From Symsagittifera roscoffensis (taxonomy: Eukaryota > Xenacoelomorpha > Acoela > Convolutidae), in assembly GCF_963678635.1 (NCBI RefSeq), contig NC_087069.1, positions 18,018,660 through 18,078,659 on the forward strand: a stretch of 60,000 nucleotides of DNA. The letters run 5' to 3'. This document shows positions 45,480 through 55,721 of this stretch, in pieces. Under the pieces are notes generated by a model. The model was not told the origin of the DNA and searched no databases. It saw only the letters and a list, made by a program, of their open reading frames with translations. The translations under genes and the position numbers were made by a program. The first letter of the stretch is position 1. Every line of letters starts with the position of its first letter.

Positions 45480-48400
45480 TATTTCGACTTTGCTCGACCT
45501 ATTTTTCGACAGTGCTTGAGCTATCTTTCGAATGTGCTCGACCTATCTTTCAACTGTGCTCGACCTATACTTCGACAGTGGTTGACCTATCTTTCGAATG
45601 TGCTCGTCCTATATTTCAACTGTGCTCGACCTGTATTTCGACCTGTATTTCGAACAAATTTTCGACCGTGTTCGATCTATAATTCGACTTTGCTCGACCT
45701 ATACTTCGACAGTGCTTGACCTATCTTTCGAATGTGGTCGACCTATCTTTCGACTGTGCTCGACCTATACTTCGACGGTGCTTGACCTAAGTTTCGAATG
45801 AGCTCGACCTATATTTCAACTGTGCTCGACCTATATTTCGACTGTGCTTGACCTATACTTCGATAGTGCGCGACCTATCTTTCGACAGTTCTGGACCTAT
45901 CTTTCGAATGTTCTCGACCTATCTTTCAACTGTGGACGACCTAGATTCCAACTGTGCTCAACCTATGTTTCGACAGTGCTCGCTCGTCTATGTTTCGAAT
46001 GTGCTCCACCTATATTTCGAATGTACTCGAACTGTATTTCGACTGTGCTTGTTCTATACTTCGACAGTGCTCGACCTATCTTTCGACAGCGCTCGACCTA
46101 TCATTCGAAATTGCTCGACCTATCTTTCACCTCTGCTAGACCTGGCTTCTGACTGTGCTCAACCTATGTTTCGACAGTGCAGGACCTATCTTTCAACCGT
46201 GCTCGACCTAGATTCCAACTGTGCTCAACCTTTGTTTCGACAGTGCTCGTTCTATGTTCCAAATGTGCTCTACCTATTTTTCGAATGTGCTCGACCTATC
46301 TTTCAACTGTGCTCGACCTATACTTCGACAGTGGTTGACCTATCTTTCGAATGTGCTCGTCCTATATTTCAACTGTGCTCGACCTGTATTTCGACCTGTA
46401 TTTCGAACAAATTTTCGACCGTGTTCGATCTATAATTCGACTTTGCTCGACCTATACTTCGACAGTGCTTGACCTATCTTTCGAATGTGGTCGACCTATC
46501 TTTCGACTGTGCTCGACCTATACTTCGACGGTGCTTGACCTAAGTTTCGAATGAGCTCGACCTATATTTCAACTGTGCTCGACCTATATTTCGACTGTGC
46601 TTGACCTATACTTCGATAGTGCGCGACCTATCTTTGACAGTGCTGGACCTATCTTTCGAATGTTCTCGACCTATCTTTCAACTCTGCACGACCTAGATTC
46701 CAACTGTGCTCAACCTATGTTTCGACAGTGCTCGTTCTATGTTTCGAATGTGCTCCACCTATATTTCGAATGTACTCGAACTGTATTTCGACTGTGCTTG
46801 TTCTATACTTCGACAGTGCTCGACCTATCTTTCGACAGCGCTCGACCTATCATTCGAAATTGCTCGACCTATCTCTCACCTCTGCTAGACCTGGCTTCCG
46901 ACTGTGCTCAACCTATGTTTCGACAGTGCAGGACCTATCTTTCAACCGTGCTCGACCTAGATTCCAACTGTGCTCAACCTATGTTTCGACAGTGCTCGTT
47001 CTATGTTCCAAATGTGCTCCACCTATTTTTCGGATGTACTCGACCTGTATTTCGACTGTGCTTGACCTATACTTCGACAGTGCTCGACCTATCTTTCGAC
47101 AGTGCTCGACCTATCTTTCGAATGTGCTCCACCTATATTTCGAATGTACTCGAACTGTATTTCGACTGTGCTTGTTCTATACTTCGACAGTGCTCGACCT
47201 ATCTTTCGACAGCGCTCGACCTATCATTCGAAATTGCTCGACCTATCTTTCACCTCTGCTAGACCTGGCTTCTGACTGTGCTCAACCTATGTTTCGACAG
47301 TGCAGGACCTATCTTTCAACCGTGCTCGACCTAGATTCCAACTGTGCTCAACCTTTGTTTCGACAGTGCTCGTTCTATGTTCCAAATGTGCTCTACCTAT
47401 TTTTCGAATGTGCTCGACCTATCTTTCAACTGTGCTCGACCTATACTTCGACAGTGGTTGACCTATCTTTCGAATGTGCTCGTCCTATATTTCAACTGTG
47501 CTCGACCTGTATTTCGACCTGTATTTCGAACAAATTTTCGACCGTGTTCGATCTATAATTCGACTTTGCTCGACCTATACTTCGACAGTGCTTGACCTAT
47601 CTTTCGAATGTGGTCGACCTATCTTTCGACTGTGCTCGACCTATACTTCGACGGTGCTTGACCTAAGTTTCGAATGAGCTCGACCTATATTTCAACTGTG
47701 CTCGACCTATATTTCGACTGTGCTTGACCTATACTTCGATAGTGCGCGACCTATCTTTGACAGTGCTGGACCTATCTTTCGAATGTTCTCGACCTATCTT
47801 TCAACTGTGCACGACCTAGATTCCAACTGTGCTCAACCTATGTTTCGACAGTGCTCGTTCTATGTTTCGAATGTGCTCCACCTATATTTCGAATGTACTC
47901 GAACTGTATTTCGACTGTGCTTGTTCTATACTTCGACAGTGCTCGACCTATCTTTCGACAGCGCTCGACCTATCATTCGAAATTGCTCGACCTATCTTTC
48001 ACCTCTGCTAGACCTGGCTTCCGACTGTGCTCAACCTATGTTTCGACAGTGCAGGACCTATCTTTCAACCGTGCTCGACCTAGATTCCAACTGTGCTCAA
48101 CCTATGTTTCGACAGTGCTCGTTCTATGTTCCAAATGTGCTCCACCTATTTTTCGGATGTTCTCGACCTATCTTTCAACTGTGCACGACCTAGATTCCAA
48201 CTGTGCTCAACCTATGTTTCGACAGTGCTCGTTCTATGTTTCGAATGTGCTCCACCTATATTTCGAATGTACTCGAACTGTATTTCGACTGTGCTTGACC
48301 TTTACTTCGACAGTGCTCGACCTATCTTTCGACAGTGCTCGACCTATCTTTCGAATGTGCTCGACCTATCTTTCACCTGTGCTAGACCTAGCTTCCGACT

Positions 48401-50640
48401 GTGCTCAACCTATGTTTCGACAGTGCTCGACCTATCTTTCAACTGTGCTAGACCTAGCTTCCGACTGTGCTCAACCTATCTTTCGACTGTGCTTGACCTA
48501 TCTCGAACTGTGCTCGACCTAGGTTCCAACTGTGCTCAACCTATGTTTCGACAGTGCAGGACCTATCTTTCAACCGTGCTCGACCTAGATTCCAACTGTG
48601 CTCAACCTCTGTTTCGACAGTGCTCGTTCTATGTTCCAAATGTGCTCCACCTATTTTTCGAATGTGCTCGACCTATCTTTCAACTGTGCTCGACCTATAC
48701 TTCGACAGTGGTTGACCTATCTTTCGAATGTGCTCGTCCTATATTTCAACTGTGCTCGACCTGTATTTCGACCTGTATTTCGAACAAATTTTCGACCGTG
48801 TTCGATCTATAATTCGACTTTGCTCGACCTATACTTCGACAGTGCTTGACCTATCTTTCGAATGTGGTCGACCTATCTTTCGACTGTGCTCGACCTATAC
48901 TTCGACGGTGCTTGACCTAAGTTTCGAATGAGCTCGACCTATATTTCAACTGTGCTCGACCTATATTTCGACTGTGCTTGACCTATACTTCGATAGTGCG
49001 CGACCTATCTTTCGACAGTGCTGGACCTATCTTTCGAATGTTCTCGACCTATCTTTCAACTGTGCACGACCTAGATTCCAACTGTGCTCAACCTATGTTT
49101 CGACAGTGCTCGTTCTATGTTTCGAATGAGCTCCACCTATATTTCGAATGTACTCGAACTGTATTTCGACTGTGCTTGTTCTATACTTCGACAGTGCTCG
49201 ACCTATCTTTCGACAGCGCTCGACCTATCATTCGAAATTGCTCGACCTATCTTTCACCTCTGCTAGACCTGGCTTCCGACTGTGCTCAACCTATGTTTCG
49301 ACAGTGCAGGACCTATCTTTCAACCGTGCTCGACCTAGATTCCAACTGTGCTCAACCTATGTTTCGACAGTGCTCGTTCTATGTTCCAAATGTGCTCCAC
49401 CTATTTTTCGGATGTACTCGACCTGTATTTCGACTGTGCTTGACCTATACTTCGGCAGTGCTCGACCTATCTTTCGACAGTGCTCGACCTATCTTTCGAA
49501 TGTGCTCGACCTATCTTTCACCTCTGCTAGACCTGGCTTCCGACTGTGCTCAACCTATGTTTCGACAGTGCAGGACCTATCATTCAACCGTGCTCGACCT
49601 AGATTCCAACTGTGCTCAACCTTTGTTTCGACAGTGATCGTTCTATGTTCCAAATGTGCTCCACCTATTTTTCGAATGTGCTCGACCTATCTTTCAACTG
49701 TGCTCGACCTATACTTCGACAGTGGTTGACCTATCTTTCGAATGTGGTCGTCCTATATTTCAACTGTGCTCGACCTGTATTTCGACCTGTATTTCGAACA
49801 AATTTTCGACCGTGTTCGATCTATAATTCGACTTTGCTCGACCTATACTTCGACAGTGCTTGACCTATCTTTCGAATGTGGTCGACCTATCTTTCGACTG
49901 TGCTCGACCTATACTTCGAAGGTGCTTGACCTAAGTTTCGAATGAGCTTGACCTATATTTCAACCGTGCTCGACCTATATTTCGACTGTGCTTGACCTAT
50001 ACTTCGATAGTGCGCGACCTATCTTTCGACAGTGCTGGACCTATCTTTCGAATGTTCTCGACCTATCTTTCAACTGTGCACGACCTAGATTCCAACTGTG
50101 CTCAACCTATGTTTCGACAGTGCTCGTTCTATGTTCCAAATGTGCTCCACCTATTTTTCGGATGTACTCGACCTGTATTTCGACTGTGCTTGACCTATAC
50201 TTCGACAGTGCTCGACCTATCTTTCGACAGTGCTCGACCTATCTTTCGAATGTGCTCGACCTATCTTTCACCTGTGCTAGACCTAGCTTCCGACTGTGCT
50301 CAACCTATGTTTCGACAGTGCTCGACCTATCTTTCAACTGTGCTAGACCTAGCTTCCGACTGTGCTCAACCTATCTTTCGAATGTGCTCGACCTATCTTT
50401 CAACTGTGCTCGACCTAGGTTCCAACTGTGCTCAACCTATGTTTCGACAGTGCTCGTTCTATGTTTCGAATGTGCTTCACCTATATTTCGAACGTACTCG
50501 ACCTGTATTTCGACTGTGCTTGACCTATACTTCGACAGTGCTCAACCTATCTTTCGACAGTGCTCGATCTATCTTTCGAATGTGCTCGACCTTTATTTCA
50601 ACTGTGCTCGACCTGTATTTCGACTTGTATTTCTATAAAT
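45480..50640 (+). repeat. Kilobase-scale higher-order repeats of the 22-bp monomer
   Basis: A marker variant (TGTGCTCGTCCTATATTTC, then a doubled CTGTATTTCGAC and AACAAATTTTCGACCG) recurs near 45,600, 46,353, 47,476, 48,730 and 49,744. Intervals are 753, 1,123, 1,254 and 1,014 bp. Differences between the last three intervals are 131 and 109 bp, one base short of six and five monomers. Unit length therefore changes in whole monomers, as expected from unequal exchange, while the order of variants within the units is preserved. Confidence 0.9.
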
Positions 50641-52201
50641 AGAAAACTGAGAAAAGCCCCTTTGCTTTCGACCAATCTTTAGAATGTGCTCTACTAAATT
50701 TCGACCGTGTTCGATCTATAATTCGACTTTGCTCGACCTATACTTCGACAGTGCTTGACCTATCTTTCGAACGTGCTCGACCTATATTTCAACTGTGCTC
50801 GACCTGTATTTCGACTGTGCTTGACCTATACTTCGACAGTGCTTGACCTATCTTTCGAATGTGCTCTACTAAGTTTCGACGACCGTGTTCGATCTATAAT
50901 TCGACTTTGCTCGACCTATACTTCGACAGTGCTTGACCTATCTTTCGAATGTGCTCGACCTATCTTTCAACTGTGCTCGACCTATACTTCGACAGTGCTT
51001 GACCTATCTTTCGAATGTGCTCGACCTATATTTCAACTGTGCTCGACCTGTATATCGACTGTGCTCGTTCTATGTTTCCAATTTGCTCCACCTATATTTC
51101 GAATTTACTCGATCTGTAATTCGACTGTGCTTGACCTATACTTCGACAGTGCTCGACCTATCTTTCGACAGTGCTCGACCTATCTTTCGAATGTGCTCGA
51201 GATATCTTTCACCTATGCTAGACCTAGCTTCCGACTGTGCTCAACCTATGTTTCGACAGTGCTTGTTCTATGTTTCGAATGTGCTCGTACCTTTATTTTG
51301 ACTGTACTCGTCCTATATTTCGACTGTACTCTTGATATATTTCGACTGTTTTCGCCCTATATTTCGAAAGTGCTCGTACTAATGTTCGAATGTAAGTTTA
51401 TCTTTGTTTCGATTGTGCTTGACCTAAATTTCGGCAGAGCCCGACCTACGATCCGGGAATGCTCATCCTATCTTAAAAATTGCACAACTTATATTTTACA
51501 CTGTGCTCGACCGACATTTTGACTGTGTTCGTCCTACCTTTCGACTGTGCTGAAACTAAGTTTCGACTGTGCTCGATCAATCTTTCGACTGTGTTTGATC
51601 TATATTTGAACTTTCTCGACCTATATTTGGACTTTCTCGACTTATGTTTGGACTTTCACGACCTATACTTCGACAGTGCTGGTTCTATCTTTCGACAGAG
51701 CGCTACTGCGCAAATAGACTCAGACTGTGCTCTACCGATGTTCCGACAGTGCTCGACATATGTTACCCGCACTGAAGTTTCATGGATAATAATCGATTAT
51801 ATTAGATTTTCATTGTCAGTCTCTATAAATAAACGAAATTAATTGATTATAATCGATTGAAAATGGATTATAATGATAATATTTTTTAAGCAACAAAATC
51901 CCAATATAATCAATTATAATCGATTATTTCCAAAAAATTTATCGAAAGAAAAGGAATCCATTTTAATCGATTATTGTAAGTCGATGGATTTGTAACCTAT
52001 TTATTCAAATCTTTTTGTGTGTTGTTTTCATTTTTTCATAATTTTGTTAAACTTAGGTTATTTATTTTGTTTTCTCGCTTAATTTAATTTTTTCCTTCTT
52101 TCAATCGAGTTTTGAAAAATTACAAAAATTTACCTGTAGATCCCACACTAACTCCCCCCCACTCTTACCCGTACTACAGTTAGATGTCCCCCAACTAGAA
52201 A

Positions 52202-52382
52202 AAGAGGGGGTACGTCGTGGGTTGGGCGTGGGGGGGGGGGGTGTTGGGCACTTTTTGGAAAATTATTTACTATTGGCCGCCCCTGGACTTGGGGTACGTC
52301 GTGGGTTGGGGGGTACGTTCTGGGGGGTTACGTTAGGGGGAGGGGGTACGTTGGGGTGGTACGTTGGGGGGGGGGGGTTAAC
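52202..52382 (+). repeat. G-rich GGGGTACGT repeat block 1
   Basis: Runs of 4-11 G separated by TACGT, TGGG and similar words on the plus strand. It fits the G-quadruplex pattern of four or more closely spaced G-runs. The second copy is at 52,931-53,140. Confidence 0.85.
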
Positions 52383-52930
52383 GTGAGGAAGCTAGACCTA
52401 TACTTCGACAGTGCTGGACCTATCTTTCGACTGAGTGCTACTGCGCAAATAGACTCAGACTGTGCTCTACCAATGTTCCGACGGTGCTCGACATATGTTA
52501 CCCGCACTGAAGTTTCATGGATAATAATCGATTATATTAGATTTTCATTGTCAGTCTCAATAAAACAACAAAAAAAAATCGATTATAATCGATTTAAAGT
52601 AGATTATAGTGATAAACATTTTTAAGCAATAAAATCCCAATATAATCAATTATAATCGATTTTTTCCAAATAATTTTATCAAAAGAAAAGTATTTCTTTT
52701 TAATCGACTATAAAGGATTATAATCTATTTATTCAAATCTTTTTGTGTGTGGTTTTCATTTTTTCATAATTTTGTTTAACTTAGGTTATTTATTTTTTTC
52801 TCTCGTTTAATTTAATTTATTCCTATTTTCAATCGAGTTATGAAAAATTAGAAAAAGTTACCTATAGATCCCACACCAACTCCCCCCAACGCTTACCCGT
52901 ACTACAGTTAGATGTCCCCTAACTAGAGAA

Positions 52931-53140
52931 AGAGGGGGTACGTCGTGTGTTGGGGTGGGGGGGGGGGGTGGGGCGTTGGGGGGAGTACATTGGGAGGGGG
53001 TACGTTGGGGGGATGGGGGTACGTGAGGGGGTACGTTGGGGAGGGGGGGTGCGTTGGGGGATGGGGGTACGTGAGGGGGATACCTCGTGGGTTTGAGGGC
53101 ACGTTGGGGGGTACGTTATGGGTTGGGGGGGAGGTTAACG
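52931..53140 (+). repeat. G-rich GGGGTACGT repeat block 2
   Basis: More than a dozen runs of at least four G in about 200 bp, with the word GGGGGTACGTTGGGG recurring. Gly-rich (plus) and Pro-rich (minus) frames across it are by-products of composition. Confidence 0.88.
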
Positions 53141-53722
53141 TGAGGAACTGGTCAAAAATGCTGTTTTTTGGGCAATTTGGAAATTTACTAACATTGGCCG
53201 CCCCTGGATGAACGTGTTCGTTCGAAAGTTGCAAAAACTAGAGTCATTATTTACAAAATTTAATCAATTTTCATGGATTTTTTGTAAAAAAAATAATTAA
53301 TTATATTGAAAACAAAAATGGATTATATTCGAGTAAAATGGATTATAATGGATTTTCATTTTTCCAAAATAGTCGATTATAATCGATTAAAAATTGATCA
53401 CGTGATCTAAATTTGGCATGATACTTGATCATATAGACAACATTTTAGTCAACGAAAATCCATTATAATCGATTATTACCCATGAAACTTCGTTGCGGGT
53501 ACACTGCGTGCTCGGACTATGTTTGACTACCTCCCGAGCCGTGCTGAAACTAAGTTTCTAATCTGAAAATACTGAAACTAAGTTTCTGAAGAACTGATTG
53601 GTCATTGTGGAACCTGATCTAAACTATATTTTATGATTGGATAAATTAGATATTTTACCACTGTAAAGTATTTAATACTAACCAATCATGATCCATCTAA
53701 CTAACAACCCACTTATTTGTAA

Positions 53723-53750
53723 GTGCTGAAATTACTTGTAATTTCAGCAC
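53723..53750. promoter_or_regulatory. Perfect 13-bp-arm palindrome near the LTR start
   Basis: GTGCTGAAATTAC, TT, then its exact complement. The left copy keeps it with one mismatch (6,844-6,871). Position about 105 bp inside the LTR and conservation suggest a protein-binding or structural role. The function is inference. Confidence 0.5.
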
Positions 53751-53879
53751 CAGAGAGATTTGAATTTAACTTAGAAATTAGTTGTCTCTCCAAGAGAACT
53801 TTAGCAGCCGCAACAAACCAGTATACCCTAGATCTATTGAGCCTAGCAGAGACTAGTTAAACACCCTGAGACTAGAAAG

Positions 53880-54250
53880 TATAAGAGTAAGATTAGGATC
53901 GGTATTAGACTAAGAAGTTGCACGAATCTATCCGGCCGAAAATAAGATAGCGTGACGAGCAGACGGTGTACCCTATCCGAAATTACTCTATGAGTTAACC
54001 ACCTCATAACTCATCTGGTGCGACCATAAGTCTCGAAAAAGACCTTAATACCTTAGAATTAACCAAAAATAGATTAGAATTGAGACAAAACATTTTCAAA
54101 ATGTTATACGATAATAATTTAATCGAAATGTCTCTACGACTCAATAGATCAGAGCCGATATTCCGAACGATAATAGAACTACCGGAATTGGAAGAAGACC
54201 TCGAACAAGAGACGACATACGACAAAGTAGAAATTTACCAAATAGTTTTA
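53880..54250 (+). pseudogene. Coding-like block in the LTR/leader (right copy)
   Basis: The first frame gives SIRVRLGSVLD, EVARIYPAE, DGVPYPKLLYELT with stops. A second frame from about 54,008 gives SSGATISLEKDLNTLELTKN, RLELRQNIFKMLYDNNLIEM, SLRLNRSEPIFRTI and an acidic tail ELEEDLEQETTYDKVEIYQI before a stop near 54,252. The same residues appear in the left copy at 6,800-6,290. Third-position differences such as GTA/GTT, CCC/CCT and TTA/TTG between the copies hint at past protein-level constraint. No domain recognised. Confidence 0.42.
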
Positions 54251-55261
54251 TGATCGTACGGCAAAAGCCAACACAAACTTTTATATTTAGAATCTTATTA
54301 GCAATGAATTTAGATTTTCATCTGCAAACATAAAATTTTGAAGTCAATCTTCATGGTCATTTCAGGCGCTAAGCAAAATTATTAATATACAATAACAATT
54401 GATAAAAAGATCTCAGATCGTTTTCTTAATTTCTGCAGTCTTATATAAAACATGTTTGAAAAAAATTTATTGAAAATGAAAATAAAAATTAGTAGCATGA
54501 CAATAAATTGTTAAAAATCATAAAAAATCATCTGTTGTCCCAGCTTCATCACCTAAACATAACAGCAATCATAAGCTCACTAATATCATTAAAAAACTAA
54601 ATCTTTTTCTTAAATAAATTTAAACCAAATTAAACTTAAATTCACTTAATTTTAAAATTAGATAATCAAGGCTTATCCTTGGATCTCATTAAATTTTCTA
54701 TTTCACTAAATTTAAAACCTGATCATCAAGGCCTATCCTTGGATCAAAAAGTACAATTTTGTTCTCCCCCAACCACTTGACAAGTGTCTAACAACCTCAA
54801 ACGTCGATTCACTATCCAACCCTTCCAAAAGACCCAAAACTAATAGAAATTTTTAAATAAAACTAACCATTCAAATTAGGATAAACATTGAAGAACTTCG
54901 GTTATTCATCCTTCACTTGAACCCTCCTCTTACCAGACCCAGGATAGATCTTAGATTTAGTAAGTTTAAAATAGTACCTAACGAACTACTTGCGTTCTAA
55001 TTATACCTGAACCTTGTGGATCGATTTACTATTCTCCAACCCTTGAACACAATCACTACCCCTAAGTAAGATTAAGTAGGTTAACACTTTAGCTTAGACT
55101 AGCCATGAGAAAGTAAAAAATCATTCCTCGGAATCGATATACTTTTCTCTCCAACCCTAAATAAAAAGACCCAGGTTAAGCTAACCAAAAAATCGTAAGG
55201 ACTAACAGTCTAAGAAAATAGAAATACCTAACAACTTTTTGCATCCCTCATCCTAAACCTT

Positions 55262-55721
55262 ATGGCATTCAAAAATCTAGGAAATAAACAAACACTAGTT
55301 CTACACAACTGTGAGATAGATAACAAAAAATACGATCTTGTCATCACACCTCATACACAAACAGTTGGATACATTAGAACAAAACGACAAACAATAAAAA
55401 GAAAAATTATAAACAAACAAAGACAAATCACACGAAAAAGAATTTCGAAAAATAGAAACGCATTTTCAGAATGAGAAGCCAGCAATTTAGATGAACTCTA
55501 CAAATTAAAAGAATCAATTAATAAAAATTGTCCCATTCACGATCAATTATATTTTTCCGATTCAGAAACAACTTCAAAATCATCAAAAAGAGGAAAAAGA
55601 AGAATAAAAAAGCAATACAAACACAAACCAGTACACTTGTATAATTGGAATCAACCAATTAGACACATTGATAGTTATATATTAACAGTCATCAAACGAA
55701 AAAATGAGCCACACTCAAAGT
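55262..55721 (+). pseudogene. Small basic ORF upstream of gag (right copy), one nonsense codon
   Basis: Starts at ATG 55,262 (MAFKNLGNKQTLVLHNCEID), continues with VGYIRTKRQTIKRKIINKQR and RKRISKNRNAFSE, is interrupted by TGA at 55,472-55,474, and continues in frame as EASNLDELYKLKESINKN, YFSDSETTSKSS and YNWNQPIRHID to a stop at 55,721. The left copy has a Ser codon at the TGA site. About 153 codons, rich in Lys and Arg. The final 18 nt overlap the gag ATG at 55,704 in the +1 frame. I recognise no family. Confidence 0.6.

Larger units (their letters stand above)
38013..51770 (+). repeat. 22-bp minisatellite array, ~13.7 kb, with interspersed spacer modules
   Basis: The monomer is TGTGCTCGACC joined to TATCTTTCGAA, with common variants (CTTGACC, TATACTTCGAC, TGTATTTCGAC, TATATTTCAAC). 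It is quasi-dimeric: CGA recurs at alternating distances of 10 and 12 bp. Because 22 is not a multiple of three, each plus-strand frame cycles through all phases in 66 bp and looks open with a 22-residue repeat (for example VLDLSFECARPIFQLCSTY). The complementary strand carries TAG in ATAGGTCGA and is closed. I see no promoter, signal peptide or splice context. Monomer array dominates from about 39,580; the left 1.5 kb is mostly spacer and inverted modules. Confidence 0.97.
51660..53145. repeat. Tandem duplication of array end plus element half, ~734-bp offset
   Basis: 51,660-52,390 and 52,394-53,145 share, in order, CCTATACTTCGACAGTGCTG, GCTACTGCGCAAATAGACTC, GTTACCCGCACTGAAGTTTC, TTGTCAGTCTC, CCCAATATAATCAATTATAA, TCAAATCTTTTTGTGTG, GATCCCACAC and GTTAGATGTCCCC, followed by G-runs. 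The copies differ mainly in the G-rich parts. The 89-codon frame at 52,356-52,625 and its counterpart at 51,480-51,842 are by-products. Confidence 0.88.
51767..53506. mobile_element. TIR element inserted in the array end, partly duplicated
   Basis: The left end TACCCGCACTGAAGTTTCAT followed by GGATAATAATCGATTAT (51,769 and again 52,500) is the inverse of the right end ATAATCGATTATTACCCATG followed by AAACTTCGTTGCGGGTA (to 53,506). 22-bp-array text resumes after the right end (GTGCTCGGACTATG, then GCTGAAACTAAGTTTC). The inside holds many palindromic AATCGATTATAATCGATT words and a G-rich block, but no transposase. The original element is probably about 1 kb (52,500-53,506). The target duplication is unclear. 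Confidence 0.65.
53617..55261 (+). repeat. 5' LTR plus leader of the right gypsy copy
   Basis: Aligns with the complement of 5,340-6,990. It contains a perfect palindrome at 53,723-53,750 and two imperfect inverted motifs around ATCAAGGC.TATCCTTGGATC (54,664 and 54,722). The exact LTR/leader boundary and primer-binding site are not resolvable without the 3' LTR. Confidence 0.7.

Noticed and set aside
38013-51770. CRISPR-like array
   Set aside because: Repeats are contiguous with no unique spacers, monomers vary continuously, and the setting is eukaryotic.
40183-51842. Dozens of overlapping plus-strand frames of 60-276 codons encoding Cys-rich 22-residue repeats
   Set aside because: They follow from a stop-poor 22-bp monomer read in shifting frames. 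All three frames give the same permuted peptide, starts are arbitrary and no gene context exists.
52923-53234. Gly-rich and Pro-rich proteins on opposite strands
   Set aside because: By-products of G-run repeats; both strands are open because of composition.
54004-54225. 73-codon minus-strand frame in the right LTR/leader
   Set aside because: Antisense to the plus-strand coding-like block that is shared with the left copy.
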